64,000 nucleotides of DNA, taken from positions 310,001 to 374,000 of the forward strand of contig NZ_JBHRYJ010000004.1 in NCBI RefSeq assembly GCF_042648965.1, given 5' to 3'. Shown in pieces: positions 23,552 to 32,719 of the stretch; within the stretch, counting starts at the first letter, position 1; every line of letters starts with the position of its first letter. The notes beneath the pieces were generated by a model. It was not told the origin of the DNA. It worked only from the letters and a program-made list of their open reading frames with translations, and did no database searches. The DNA is from Ferrovibrio xuzhouensis. GTDB taxonomy: Bacteria > Pseudomonadota > Alphaproteobacteria > Ferrovibrionales > Ferrovibrionaceae. The position numbers and the translations under genes were made by a program.

Positions 23552-24478
23552 TTATTTCTTCGGGAAATCGAGGCCCATGGCCTCGTAGCGCTCGGGGTCG
23601 TCGCCCCAGTCCTCGCGCACCTTGACGAACAGGAACAGGTGGACCGGGCGGTCGAACTGCACCTGCATTTCCTCGCGCGCCTTGGCGCCGATGCGCTTGA
23701 TCATCTGGCCGCCCTGCCCCAGCACGATCTTCTTCTGGCTGTCGCGCTCGACATAGATCACCTGCTCGATCCGTGCCGCGCCGCCCTTCTTCTGGTCGGT
23801 CCAGTTCTCGGTCTCGACGGTGATCGCATAGGGCAGTTCGTCATGCAGGCTGCGATAGACCTGCTCGCGGGTGATCTCGGCGGCCAGGAAGCGCATCGGC
23901 ACGTCGGCCAGCTGGTCTTCCGGATAGAGCCACGGGCCGGCCGGCATCCGTTTCGCCAGCGCGGTGCGGACATCGTCGACGCCGTGACCCTTCTCGGCCG
24001 AGATCATGAAGGTCTGCTCGAAGGGATAGTCGTCGTTGAGCATCTTGGCCAGGCCAAGCAGCTTCTCGCGCGCCACCGTGTCGATCTTGTTCAGCGCCAG
24101 CAGCACCTTGCGCTTGCGCGCCTTCAGCGCCTCGACGATGGCACGGCTTTCATCGTCATAACCCTTGCCGGCATCGATCAGCAGCAGCACGGCATCGGCG
24201 TCGTCGATGCCGCTCCAGGCCGCCGTCACCATGGCGCGATCGAGCCTGCGCTTCGGCACGAAGATGCCGGGCGTATCGAGGAAGACGATCTGCACGTCGC
24301 CTTCGACGGCAATCGCCGTGATGCGGGCGCGCGTGGTCTGCACTTTCTTCGAGACGATCGACACCTTGGCGCCGACCAGCCGGTTCAGCAGGGTCGATTT
24401 TCCGGCATTGGGTGCGCCGACAAGGGCGACGTAGCCGCAATGCTGCGTCGCCGGAGTGGTCTGTTCGGTATCGGTCAT
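23552..24478 (-). CDS. era: GTPase Era
   Basis: A 308-residue ribosome-assembly GTPase. G1 is GAPNAGKST, G3 is DTPG, and G4 is NKID. The C-terminal KH domain (about 210-290) carries IVLGQGGQMIKRIG and binds the 3' end of 16S rRNA. Its ATG overlaps the rnc stop (ATGA), as in many proteobacteria. In most relatives recO follows era; here an unrelated convergent gene does. Confidence 0.97.
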   Translation of the reverse strand: MTDTEQTTPATQHCGYVALVGAPNAGKSTLLNRLVGAKVSIVSKKVQTTRARITAIAVEGDVQIVFLDTPGIFVPKRRLDRAMVTAAWSGIDDADAVLLLIDAGKGYDDESRAIVEALKARKRKVLLALNKIDTVAREKLLGLAKMLNDDYPFEQTFMISAEKGHGVDDVRTALAKRMPAGPWLYPEDQLADVPMRFLAAEITREQVYRSLHDELPYAITVETENWTDQKKGGAARIEQVIYVERDSQKKIVLGQGGQMIKRIGAKAREEMQVQFDRPVHLFLFVKVREDWGDDPERYEAMGLDFPKK

Positions 24479-25221
24479 GCCTTCGCTTTGTCGAGCCGCG
24501 CGAGCAGATGCCCGGCCGCTTCCTGTTCGGCCGCGCGCTTGGAGCCGCCCTTGCCGGTTTCGGGGTCACCATTGCCGAGACGGACGGCCACGGTGAAATG
24601 GGGTTCGTGGGGCGGGCCTTCCTGGCTCACCACATCGTAGCGCGGTGTCGCCATGCCGCGGGCGGCCGCCCATTCCTGCAGGGCGGTCTTCGGATCTTTC
24701 TCGGCGCCGGCGGCGAAATCGCCCAGCAGCGGCTCCATGTAGCGGCGCACGAAGCGTTCGGCAACCTTCAGGCCGCCGTCGAGATACAGCGCCGCCACCA
24801 CGGCCTCGCAGGCATCGGCCAGAATCGCCGGTTTGCCGGCACCGCCGGAATCGCGTTCGGACCGTGACAGCTGGATGAAATCGCCGAGCCCGAGGCTCTG
24901 GGCAAAGCGCGCCAGACTTTCCTGCTTGACCAGCGCGTTGTAGCGCAGCGCGAGGTCGCCGGCGGCGGCCTGCGGGTAGCGTTCGGCCAGCAGGGTCGCC
25001 ACCACGAGACCGAGCACGCGATCGCCGATGAACTCCAGCCTGTTGTAATCGCGCGCCGGCGTCGGTTCACCGTCCTTCTGGCGGGCCGATTTGGCCCGGC
25101 TGCGCCGCGGATTGGCCGACGGATGAACGAGTGCCTCTTCCAGCAGCCGCGGCTCGGCAAACCGGTGCCCGAGGGTTCTCTGCAGGTCTTCGATCGGGGC
25201 TTTGCGGCTATCGGCGGACAA
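24475..25221 (-). CDS. rnc: ribonuclease III
   Basis: A 248-residue double-strand-specific RNase. The catalytic-domain signature is NRLEFIGDRVLGLVV (about 58-72), with the second acidic cluster ILADACEAVVAALYLDGG. The C-terminal dsRNA-binding domain (about 165-240) contains PKTALQEWAAARG and GGSKRAAEQEAAGHLL. The start codon is TTG at 25221, supported by GAGGA 5 nt upstream and by lying 7 bp after the lepB stop. A Lys/Arg-rich insert (about 35-50) precedes the signature. Confidence 0.96.
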   Translation of the reverse strand: MSADSRKAPIEDLQRTLGHRFAEPRLLEEALVHPSANPRRSRAKSARQKDGEPTPARDYNRLEFIGDRVLGLVVATLLAERYPQAAAGDLALRYNALVKQESLARFAQSLGLGDFIQLSRSERDSGGAGKPAILADACEAVVAALYLDGGLKVAERFVRRYMEPLLGDFAAGAEKDPKTALQEWAAARGMATPRYDVVSQEGPPHEPHFTVAVRLGNGDPETGKGGSKRAAEQEAAGHLLARLDKAKA

Positions 25222-25228
25222 GCCGTCC

Positions 25229-26008
25229 TCAGTGGATCGCGGTGAACATGCGGTTCCAGCGCAGGGCGCCGAACCAGGTCCAGGGCTTCAGCAGCGAGGC
25301 ATCCGGCTCGATGGAGATCCACCGCACATCGGCGCGGCCGACCAGGTTCTCGGCCGGCACGAAGCCGACGCCGCCGGCCTCGACCGGCACGCGGCTGTCC
25401 TGCGAATTGTCTCGGTTGTCGCCCATCATGAAGTAATGCCCCGGTGGCACGGTGAAGATGCCGGTATTGTCCTCGCGGCTGAAATCATAGAGGTCGAGCG
25501 TATGGTAGGTGACGCCGTTCGGCAGGGTCTCCTCCCACTGCTTGGTACGGCTGATGACATTGCCGTAATGGTCGCGCTGCTCGAAATCCTCAATGCGGTG
25601 CCGCTTCACCGGCTCGCCATTGATATAGAGCGCGCCGTCCTTCATCTGCACCTTATCGCCCGGCAGACCGATCAGCCGCTTGATGTAGTCGATCGAGGGA
25701 TCCTGCGGGAAGCGGAACACCACGACATCGCCGCGCTTGGGCTCGGAGCCGAGAATGCGGCCGCTGAACAGCGGCGGGCTGAACAGCAGGGAATACTTGC
25801 TGTAGCCATAGGAGAATTTGGCCACGAAGACATAGTCACCGATCAGCAGGGTCGGATACATCGAGGCGGATGGAATATGAAACGGTTCGTAGGCGAAGGT
25901 GCGGATGCCCACGGCGATCAGGATGGCATAAACCAGCGTGCGGATGCTGTCCCACAGATCGCTGCCGGCCTTCGCTTTCGGCTTCCCCACGACTTGCTCC
26001 TGTTTCAT
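25229..26008 (-). CDS. lepB: signal peptidase I
   Basis: A 259-residue type I signal peptidase. One membrane helix (about 22-38) precedes the catalytic Ser49 in PSASMYPTL; the general-base Lys110 is in YIKRLIGLPGD; box E is GDNRDNSQDSR. It cleaves Sec signal peptides on the periplasmic face. The ATG at 26008 is chosen because the extra 17 codons of the longer frame are not conserved. Genes downstream: rnc and era. Confidence 0.96.
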   Translation of the reverse strand: MKQEQVVGKPKAKAGSDLWDSIRTLVYAILIAVGIRTFAYEPFHIPSASMYPTLLIGDYVFVAKFSYGYSKYSLLFSPPLFSGRILGSEPKRGDVVVFRFPQDPSIDYIKRLIGLPGDKVQMKDGALYINGEPVKRHRIEDFEQRDHYGNVISRTKQWEETLPNGVTYHTLDLYDFSREDNTGIFTVPPGHYFMMGDNRDNSQDSRVPVEAGGVGFVPAENLVGRADVRWISIEPDASLLKPWTWFGALRWNRMFTAIH

Positions 26009-26098
26009 ATAAATCAATCCCTTAGACGATTTACGCACCCCCGGCCGGGGCTGCATCAAGCCGGGAACAGACCGGCAAAGTCAAGCTCCGCCGGCAGG

Positions 26099-26515
26099 CT
26101 ACGCGGTCGCACCCGGGCGGGGTATGGCGGTGATGATCACAATGGCCTGGGCCATCGGTGGTTCGTCGGTAATCGACAGGTCGATCTGGGCCTCGCAGCC
26201 GGGCGGCAGCAGGATCTGCAGCCGGGCCAGCGCCCCGCCGGTCAGCGCCATGGTCGGCTTGCCGCCGGGCAGGTTCACCACCCCCATGTCGCGCCAGAAC
26301 ACGCCCTTGCGCAGGCCGGTGCCCAGCGCCTTGGCGCAGGCCTCCTTGGCGGCAAAGCGCTTGGCGTAAGACTCGATCCGGGTCATGGCCCGGCGATCCG
26401 ACCGTGCCTTCTCCACCGGGGTGAAGATGCGGTCGAGGAAGCGGTCGCCGAACCGCGAGACCGTCTGCTCGATGCGGCGGATGTCGATCAGGTCCGAGCC
26501 GATGCCGATGATCAT
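26099..26515 (-). CDS. acpS: holo-[acyl-carrier-protein] synthase
   Basis: A 138-residue 4'-phosphopantetheinyl transferase. Magnesium ligands are in IGIGSDLIDIRRIE (Asp7) and in YAKRFAAKEACAKALGTG (Glu in AAKEA). It activates acyl carrier protein with CoA. It lies 16 bp downstream of pdxJ in the conserved pdxJ-acpS-lepB order. The C-terminus (PRPGATA) is slightly longer than usual. Confidence 0.95.
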   Translation of the reverse strand: MIIGIGSDLIDIRRIEQTVSRFGDRFLDRIFTPVEKARSDRRAMTRIESYAKRFAAKEACAKALGTGLRKGVFWRDMGVVNLPGGKPTMALTGGALARLQILLPPGCEAQIDLSITDEPPMAQAIVIITAIPRPGATA

Positions 26516-26531
26516 CTGCCGGCAATCGTGC

Positions 26532-27287
26532 TCAGGCCGACCGGGCGCGCAGGCCGCGCGCCTCGTCCATCAGGGCGCGCATGCGCCGGATGGTGCCGTC
26601 GAGACCGCCGAAGATCGCCTCGCCGATCAGGAAGTGGCCGATGTTGAGTTCGACAATGGTCGGAATCGCCGCCACCGGACCGACACTGTCATAGGTCAGG
26701 CCGTGGCCGGCATGGCATTCCAGCCCGATCGTCTCGGCATGGGCGGCCGCCGTGCGGATACGCTCCAGCTCCACCACCCGCTCGGCACCTTCGGTCTCGC
26801 AGTAGCGGCCGGTATGCAGTTCGACCACCGGTGCGCCCAGCGCCCGGGCGGCATCGAGCTGCCGGATCGACGGCTCGATGAACAGCGAGACGCGGATGCC
26901 GGCCGCCGACAGCGCGCGGACGATCGGTTGCAGGTGGCTCTGCTGGCCGGCGGCATCGAGGCCGCCCTCGGTGGTGCGCTCCTCGCGGCGTTCCGGCACG
27001 ATGCAGGCGGCATGGGGCTTGTGACGCAGCGCGATGGCCAGCATTTCTGCGGTCGCCGCCATTTCCAGATTGAGTGGCAGTTCGATGGCGGCCATCAGCC
27101 GGTCGATATCGCCATCCGAGATGTGGCGGCGATCCTCGCGCAGATGGGCGGTGATGCCATCGGCACCGGCCGCCGCCGCCAGTTTGGCGGCACGGACGGG
27201 ATCGGGATGACCGCCGCCGCGCGCGTTACGGATGGTGGCGACATGGTCGATGTTGACGCCGAGGCGGAGCGGACGGGTGGCAGTCAT
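26532..27287 (-). CDS. pdxJ: pyridoxine 5'-phosphate synthase
   Basis: A 251-residue TIM-barrel enzyme that condenses 1-deoxyxylulose 5-phosphate and aminoacetone phosphate to form vitamin B6. Motifs: LGVNIDHVATIRNARGGGHPDP at the start, DGITAHLREDRRHI, and GHGLTYDSV near the end. The ATG at 27287 follows a GGGAGCC; the long frame upstream overlaps pyrE in another phase and is discarded. PLP from this pathway serves the two PLP deaminases in the window. Confidence 0.96.
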   Translation of the reverse strand: MTATRPLRLGVNIDHVATIRNARGGGHPDPVRAAKLAAAAGADGITAHLREDRRHISDGDIDRLMAAIELPLNLEMAATAEMLAIALRHKPHAACIVPERREERTTEGGLDAAGQQSHLQPIVRALSAAGIRVSLFIEPSIRQLDAARALGAPVVELHTGRYCETEGAERVVELERIRTAAAHAETIGLECHAGHGLTYDSVGPVAAIPTIVELNIGHFLIGEAIFGGLDGTIRRMRALMDEARGLRARSA

Positions 27288-27307
27288 GGCGGAGGCTCCC
27301 TGCGCTG

Positions 27308-27895
27308 TCAGGCGAGACCGCGGGAGCCCGGCTTCACCGCCGGCAGCTTCTGCATCTCGGGCGGCAGCTCGTCGGTCCGATAGGCCGGTACCTTGAAGCC
27401 GCAGAGCGCAAACAACGGCACGCCGAGATCGACGGCGCCATCCGAGCGGTCGACGATGCACGACGCCGCCACCGTCCTGCCACCATGCGCGGCGATGCAC
27501 TCGATGCATTCCACGCTCGACTTGCCGGTGGTGACGACATCCTCCGCCATCAGCACCCGGGCGCCGGGCGCGATCTCGAAACCGCGTCGCAGGACGAACT
27601 TGCCGTCGACCCGCTCGGTGAAGATGGCCGGCACGCCAAGCTGGCGGGCCAGCTCGTAGCCGACCACCACGCCGCCCATGGCCGGCGAGCAGACGATATC
27701 GACCGGGTTGGGGCCGAGCGCGGCGGTGATCTTGGCAGCCAGCGCCTTGCATAGCGCTTCGGCGCGCTGCGGGTGCATCAGCACCTTCGCCGACTGCATG
27801 TAGACCGGGCTGTGCAACCCGGAGGTCAGCAGGAAATGGCCCTCCAGCAGGGCGCCGCTGTCGCGGTAATGCTGCAATACGTCGTCTCGGTTCAT
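27308..27895 (-). CDS. pyrE: orotate phosphoribosyltransferase
   Basis: A 195-residue pyrimidine biosynthesis enzyme that makes orotidine 5'-phosphate from orotate and PRPP. The PRPP-binding loop is VLMAEDVVTTGKSS, preceded by the N-terminal LLTSGLHSPVYMQ substrate segment and the flexible VFTERVDGKFVLRRGF-type loop (AIFTERVDG). It is the long crenarchaeal/alphaproteobacterial form rather than the E. coli form. It sits between spoT and pdxJ. Confidence 0.94.
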   Translation of the reverse strand: MNRDDVLQHYRDSGALLEGHFLLTSGLHSPVYMQSAKVLMHPQRAEALCKALAAKITAALGPNPVDIVCSPAMGGVVVGYELARQLGVPAIFTERVDGKFVLRRGFEIAPGARVLMAEDVVTTGKSSVECIECIAAHGGRTVAASCIVDRSDGAVDLGVPLFALCGFKVPAYRTDELPPEMQKLPAVKPGSRGLA

Positions 27896-27924
27896 CGGTG
27901 TCGTTTCTCTTTCCCGTCAGCGTC

Positions 27925-30099
27925 TCAGCCCTTGGCGCGCTCGACTGAACTGATGCTCGCCGTCGCCCGCAGGGCTGCAATAATGTTGGTCAGGTGTTTC
28001 ACGTCCCGCACCTCGATATCGACGAACATCTCGAAAAAGTCCGTGGTGCGGTTGGTAATCTTCAGGTTGGTGATGTTGCCCTTGTGCTTGGCGATGATCG
28101 TGGTCAGCGCGCTGAGTGCGCCGGGTTCGTTGTTGATGACAAGGCTGATGCGGCCGACATGGCCCTGCGATTTCTCGGCCTCGGACGGCGAATCCCAGGC
28201 CAGATCGAGCCAGCGTTCCGGTTGTTCGGCGAACTGTTCCAGCGCATCGCAGTCGATGGTGTGGATGGTCACGCCCTTGCCGGTGGTGACGATACCGACG
28301 ATGCGGTCGCCGGGCAGCGGATGGCAGCAGCCGGCGAAATGCATCGCCATGCCGGGGATCAGGCCGCGGATCGGGATGCCGCTGCCGGCCTTGCCGGATG
28401 ACGGCTTGTGCAGGCGCGGCAGCGGCGGTGCCTTGTCGGCCTCGCTCTCGCGGTTGCCCGGGAACACGATATTGAGGACCTGGCGGGCGGTGATGTTGCC
28501 GTCGCCGACGCCGACGTAGACGTCTTCGGCGTTGCGCAGCTTCAGCACCTTGACTGCCGGGTCCAGTGCCTTTTCCGATACCGCGGCGTCATGCTCGCGG
28601 AAGGCCTTCACCAGGATGGCCTTGCCCAGCTCGGAATACTGGCCGCGCTGCTGCTGGCGGATGAACCGGTTGATGCAGGACTTGGCGCGGCCGGATTTGA
28701 CGAAGTTCAGCCAGGTCGGATTGGGCGCCGGCACCTTGGAGCGCAGGATCTCGACCTGGTCGCCGTTGCGCAGGGTGGTGCGCAGCGGCACGACGCGGCC
28801 GTTCACCTTGGCCCCGACCGCCGTATCGCCGATATCCGAATGCACCGCATAGGCGAAGTCGACCACGGTGGCGTCGCGCGGCAGGGCGATCAGGTCGCCC
28901 TTCGGCGAGAAGCAGAAGACCTGGTCCTGGAACATGTTGAGCTTGGTATGCTCAAGGAATTCCTCGGGGTCGGAGGCCTGTTCCAGGATTTCCAGCAGCT
29001 CGCGCAGCCAGCGATACTGCCGCGCCTCGGCTTCCGGGGCTTCCTTGCCGTTATGCTTGTACTGCCAGTGCGCGGCGACGCCGAGTTCGGAAATGTCGTG
29101 CATCTCCTGGGTCCGGATCTGGATTTCGATGCGCTTGTTCTCGGGGCCGATCACCGTGGTGTGCAGGCTGCGATAGCCATTCTGCTTCGGTGTCGAGATG
29201 TAATCCTTAAACCGGCCCGGCACCGACGGCCAGGTCTGATGCACCACGCCAAGCGCGTGATAGCAGGACGCCAGGTCCTTGACGACGACACGGAAGGCCA
29301 TGATGTCGGAGAGCTGCTCGAACGCGATGTTCTTGCGCTGCATCTTCTCCCAGATCGAAAACGGACGCTTCTCGCGGCCCGATACCCAGGCCTCAACGCC
29401 CTGCTCGGCAAAGGTCCGTTTCAGCCGGTCGGCGATACGGTCGACCAGCTTGCCGCCCTCGTTGCGCAGCTGCTCGAGGCGGGAAATGATCGAGGCGCGG
29501 GCATCGCCGTTGAGTTCGGCGAAGGCGAGGTCTTCCAGTTCCTCTTTCAGGTCCTGCATGCCGATGCGGTCGGCCAGGGGGACATAGATTTCCATGGTCT
29601 CCTTGGCGATCCGCTTGCGCTTGTCCGGCGTGCCGATGAAATGCAGCGTCCGCATGTTGTGCAGACGGTCGGCCAGCTTGACCAGCAGCACGCGGATGTC
29701 GTTCGACATCGCCAGCAGCAGCTTGCGGAAATTTTCCGCCTGTCGGGTGCGATCCGACTGCAGCTCGATGCGCGATAGCTTGGTGACGCCGTCAACCAGC
29801 CGCAGCACATCCTTGCCGAAGTTCTTCTCGATCTCGGTCGAGGTGGCGACGGTGTCTTCGAGGGTGTCGTGCAGCAGGCCGGTGGCGATGGCGGTGCTGT
29901 CGAGCTTCATGCCGGCGAGGATGCCGGCGACTTCCACGGGATGGGAGAAATACGGATCGCCCGAGGCCCGCTTCTGGGTGCCATGGGCCTTCATGGAGAA
30001 CACATAGGCACGGTTCAGCAGGTCCTCATCCGCATCTGGATCGTATGCGAGAACCTTCTCAACCAGCTCGACCTGCCGCATGATTCGGGGACGCATCAT
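27925..30099 (-). CDS. spoT: bifunctional (p)ppGpp synthetase/hydrolase, Rel/SpoT type
   Basis: A 724-residue stringent-response enzyme. The N-terminal HD hydrolase domain holds HDTLEDT (about 75). The synthetase domain includes GRFKDYISTPKQNGYRSLHT; the RFKD form is the one found in bifunctional enzymes. Then come a TGS domain (VFCFSPKGDLIALPRDAT), a zinc-finger-like region and a C-terminal ACT domain (ISLVINNEPGALSALTTII). It is the only Rel/SpoT protein here and probably the sole long one, as is usual in alphaproteobacteria. The ATG at 30099 lies 12 nt after GGAGGAG. Confidence 0.95.
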   Translation of the reverse strand: MMRPRIMRQVELVEKVLAYDPDADEDLLNRAYVFSMKAHGTQKRASGDPYFSHPVEVAGILAGMKLDSTAIATGLLHDTLEDTVATSTEIEKNFGKDVLRLVDGVTKLSRIELQSDRTRQAENFRKLLLAMSNDIRVLLVKLADRLHNMRTLHFIGTPDKRKRIAKETMEIYVPLADRIGMQDLKEELEDLAFAELNGDARASIISRLEQLRNEGGKLVDRIADRLKRTFAEQGVEAWVSGREKRPFSIWEKMQRKNIAFEQLSDIMAFRVVVKDLASCYHALGVVHQTWPSVPGRFKDYISTPKQNGYRSLHTTVIGPENKRIEIQIRTQEMHDISELGVAAHWQYKHNGKEAPEAEARQYRWLRELLEILEQASDPEEFLEHTKLNMFQDQVFCFSPKGDLIALPRDATVVDFAYAVHSDIGDTAVGAKVNGRVVPLRTTLRNGDQVEILRSKVPAPNPTWLNFVKSGRAKSCINRFIRQQQRGQYSELGKAILVKAFREHDAAVSEKALDPAVKVLKLRNAEDVYVGVGDGNITARQVLNIVFPGNRESEADKAPPLPRLHKPSSGKAGSGIPIRGLIPGMAMHFAGCCHPLPGDRIVGIVTTGKGVTIHTIDCDALEQFAEQPERWLDLAWDSPSEAEKSQGHVGRISLVINNEPGALSALTTIIAKHKGNITNLKITNRTTDFFEMFVDIEVRDVKHLTNIIAALRATASISSVERAKG

Positions 30100-30155
30100 A
30101 CCGGCCCGTTCTGCTCCTCCGGCAAACGGTTGTTCCACAAGGCTTATTTTGGGCG

Positions 30156-30181
30156 AAAAAACGGCGGGGACAAGCCCGCCG
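30156..30181 (-). terminator. rho-independent terminator after rpoZ
   Basis: On the minus strand: CGGCGGG stem, 6-nt loop, CCCGCCG stem, then TTTTTT. The stem is perfect (7 GC-rich pairs) and starts 18 bp past the rpoZ stop. It should separate rpoZ from the spoT start 57 bp further on. This is the clearest intrinsic terminator in the window. Confidence 0.85.
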
Positions 30182-30199
30182 CAGTCACAGAGCGGAGAA

Positions 30200-30604
30200 T
30201 TACTCTTCTTCGGCGGCCGAATCGGCCTCGTCGGCCACTTCCGCTTCCGCTTCGTCGTCGCCGTCGGACTCTTCGATCGACATGCCCTCGGCCAGGTCAT
30301 CGTTGTCCTGCGGCACGCCGGCCCATTCGCCGGACTGCATCAGGGCAGCCATGTTGTCCTCTTCCGGCTCGTCGACCTCAACATGCTTCTGCATGCCGCC
30401 GATCATCCGCTGGCGCAGGCCTTCGGTATCCACGGTCTCGTCGGCGATTTCGCGCAGGGCGACGACCGGGTTCTTGTCGTTGTCGCGGTCCACCGTCAGC
30501 GAGGCGCCCGACGAGATGGCCCGGGCGCGCTGGGCGGCCAGCAGAACCAGTTCGAAACGGTTCGGAACCTTGGTGATGCAGTCTTCGACGGTTACGCGGG
30601 CCAT
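30200..30604 (-). CDS. rpoZ: RNA polymerase omega subunit with a long acidic tail
   Basis: A 134-residue protein whose first 60 residues (MARVTVEDCITKVPNRFELVLL, then AAQRARAISSGA) are typical omega, which assists RNA polymerase assembly. The C-terminal 55 residues are strongly acidic (ESDGDDEAEAEVADEADSAAEEE-like composition). Alphaproteobacterial omegas often carry such tails. Own terminator downstream. Confidence 0.95.
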   Translation of the reverse strand: MARVTVEDCITKVPNRFELVLLAAQRARAISSGASLTVDRDNDKNPVVALREIADETVDTEGLRQRMIGGMQKHVEVDEPEEDNMAALMQSGEWAGVPQDNDDLAEGMSIEESDGDDEAEAEVADEADSAAEEE

Positions 30605-30720
30605 GGTTTACCCTCGGCAAAAATGCGGCGGAATTGGCTTAAGCGCGCCTATTTACGGGCGTTTCGACCGCCTGACAAGCCCGACCAGAGCAGATACCGG
30701 GCCGGATTGACAGGAAAAAC

Positions 30721-31254
30721 TCACAACCTGTTGATATTTAATGGTTCTGCTGCACGGATCAGGGTGGCGATTTCCACCCCCGATACCGGATGCCGCCAGC
30801 CGGGAGCGATTTCCTGCAGCGGCAGCAGCACGAACAGCCTTTCGGCGACCCGGGGATGCGGCAGCACCGGCCCCGCCCCGGCCGCATCCGTCCCACTCTC
30901 ACCCCGGCCGGGCTGAACGCGGCCCTGGTAATCGATCAGATCGAGATCAAGCACCCGGGCCTCCCAGCGCTGCTGCCGGACCCGCCCGAAATTCGCCTCT
31001 ATCCGGTGCAACAGTTCAAGCAGGACGCCGGGATCGAGCGTGGCCGCAACCTCGATCACACCATTGATGAAATCGGGCTGGTCGGCCGCCGGCTGCGGCG
31101 CCGAACGCCACCATGACGAGCGGCGCAGCGCAGGAACCCCTGCGCCCGCGAGTACATCGATTGCCACCTCCAGCGCCTCGCGCGGCGCACCATGGCTTTC
31201 GCTGGACAGATTCGCGCCCAGTGCGACGTAGACGCCGGATGGCTGCGTGACCAT
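30721..31254 (-). CDS. folK: 2-amino-4-hydroxy-6-hydroxymethyldihydropteridine diphosphokinase
   Basis: A 177-residue HPPK, which pyrophosphorylates the pterin in folate synthesis. Motifs: VYVALGANLSSESHG at the start, SSWWRSAPQPAADQPDFINGV, and the signature WEARVLDLDLIDY. The C-terminus is LPHPRVAERLFVLLPL. It is divergent from the NYN gene and 116 bp upstream of rpoZ. Confidence 0.94.
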   Translation of the reverse strand: MVTQPSGVYVALGANLSSESHGAPREALEVAIDVLAGAGVPALRRSSWWRSAPQPAADQPDFINGVIEVAATLDPGVLLELLHRIEANFGRVRQQRWEARVLDLDLIDYQGRVQPGRGESGTDAAGAGPVLPHPRVAERLFVLLPLQEIAPGWRHPVSGVEIATLIRAAEPLNINRL

Positions 31255-31354
31255 TAAAGACTTGCCTTGTTCGCCGTGCGGTCTATGAGTGTAGGGATTG
31301 AATGTGCGTCATTCAGCGTCCAGTAATATCAGTCATAACCGTAAGGGTTTTGCC

Positions 31355-32038
31355 ATGAAGTTCTATACTCAGGAGCGTGTCGGCCTGTTTATCGACGGCG
31401 CCAATCTTTACTCCGCCGCCCGCAGCCTCGGCTTCGAAATCGACTACCGCCGCCTGCTCGATGCCTTCCGCAAGGAGGCGCATCTGGTGCGCGCCTTCTA
31501 CTACACGGCCCTGGTCGAGGATCAGGAATATTCGCCGCTGCGGCCGCTGATCGACTGGCTCGACTATAACGGCTTCACCATGGTGACCAAGCCGGCCAAG
31601 GAATACACCGATGCTATGGGCCGCCGGAAGGTGAAGGGCAACATGGATATCGAGCTTGCCATCGACGTGATGGAAATGGCGCCGCATATCGACCATGTGG
31701 TGCTGTTCTCCGGTGACGGCGACTTCCGCCGCCTGGTCGAGGCCGTGCAGCGCAAGGGCGTGCGTGTCAGCGTGGTCAGCTCGACCAAGACCCAGCCGCC
31801 GATGGTGGCTGACGAGCTGCGCCGCCAGGCCGATACCTTCGTCGAGTTGCAGGACCTGATGCCGAAGATCGCCCGCGACCAGGCCGCCCGCGAGGCCTCG
31901 CGCTCCGCCGGCCTGCAGGCCACCCTGCGCAGTGGCCAGGGCGGCCATCAGGGCGCCCATGCGCCGAGCCCGGCCAGCGCCATGGACGATTTCGACGACG
32001 AGATCGACACCGCCGATCCGCGCAAGCATCTGCGCTGA
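31355..32038 (+). CDS. NYN-domain protein, LabA/DUF88 family
   Basis: A 227-residue predicted PIN-like nuclease domain: VGLFIDGANLYSAARSLGF (first acidic residue), GNMDIELAIDVM, and FSGDGDFRRLVEAVQRKG carry the conserved aspartates. The C-terminal 45 residues are disordered and charged. Its place beside folK and rpoZ is conserved in alphaproteobacteria. RNA processing is the likely role, but targets are unknown. The ATG at 31355 starts the conserved region; the upstream 19 codons are ignored. Confidence 0.86.
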   Translation: MKFYTQERVGLFIDGANLYSAARSLGFEIDYRRLLDAFRKEAHLVRAFYYTALVEDQEYSPLRPLIDWLDYNGFTMVTKPAKEYTDAMGRRKVKGNMDIELAIDVMEMAPHIDHVVLFSGDGDFRRLVEAVQRKGVRVSVVSSTKTQPPMVADELRRQADTFVELQDLMPKIARDQAAREASRSAGLQATLRSGQGGHQGAHAPSPASAMDDFDDEIDTADPRKHLR

Positions 32039-32048
32039 GCCTGCTGCA

Positions 32049-32693
32049 ATGCCTTCTGCCGTGGCCCTGCCGGACCGCGATTGCGGTTTCTGCGACCGTC
32101 TCGCCGCCTTCCGCGCGGCCAATCGCGCCGCCTATCCGACTTTCTTCAACGCCCCGGTGCCGCCCTGGGGAGATCCCGATCCCGCGCTGCTGATCGTCGG
32201 CCTCGCGCCGGGCCTGAAGGGTGCCAACCGCACCGGCCGGCCGTTTACCGGCGATTATGCCGGCGACCTGCTCTACAGCACGCTGATCCGCTACGGCTTT
32301 GCCCGGGGCGAGTTCAAGGCCGATCCGAACGACGGCCTGCAGCTGGTGGGATGTCGCATCACCAATGCGGTCAAATGCGTGCCGCCGGAAAACAAGCCGA
32401 CCCCGGCCGAAACCAAAACCTGCATGCGGCATTTCCTCGAGCACGAGATCGCCGCCCTGCCCCGCCTGAAAGCCATCCTGGTGCTGGGCCAGATCGCCCA
32501 TATCGCCGTGCTGGACGCCCTGAAGGTGAGACGCGCCAGCATGCCGTTCGGCCACAATGCTGCCCATGTCCTGCCGGGCGGCGTGAAGCTGTTCTCCAGC
32601 TATCACTGCTCGCGCTACAACACCAACACCGGCCGGCTGACCGAGGCGATGTTCCACGCGGTGTTCGACCGGATCGCCGCAGCCGCCGCTTAG
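32049..32693 (+). CDS. uracil-DNA glycosylase, family 5 (UDGb-like)
   Basis: A 214-residue glycosylase. Motif 1 is GLAPGLKGANRTGRPFTGD (51-69), typical of family 5, which lacks the catalytic Asp/Asn of other families. Motif 2 is SSYHCSRYNTNTGRLT. Four cysteines (Cys12, Cys15, Cys110, Cys125) fit the Fe-S cluster. It removes uracil and related deaminated bases from DNA. It follows the NYN gene after 10 bp and is probably co-transcribed. Confidence 0.9.
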   Translation: MPSAVALPDRDCGFCDRLAAFRAANRAAYPTFFNAPVPPWGDPDPALLIVGLAPGLKGANRTGRPFTGDYAGDLLYSTLIRYGFARGEFKADPNDGLQLVGCRITNAVKCVPPENKPTPAETKTCMRHFLEHEIAALPRLKAILVLGQIAHIAVLDALKVRRASMPFGHNAAHVLPGGVKLFSSYHCSRYNTNTGRLTEAMFHAVFDRIAAAAA

Positions 32694-32719
32694 GCCGGCT
32701 GCGGCGCCGGTACGTCCGG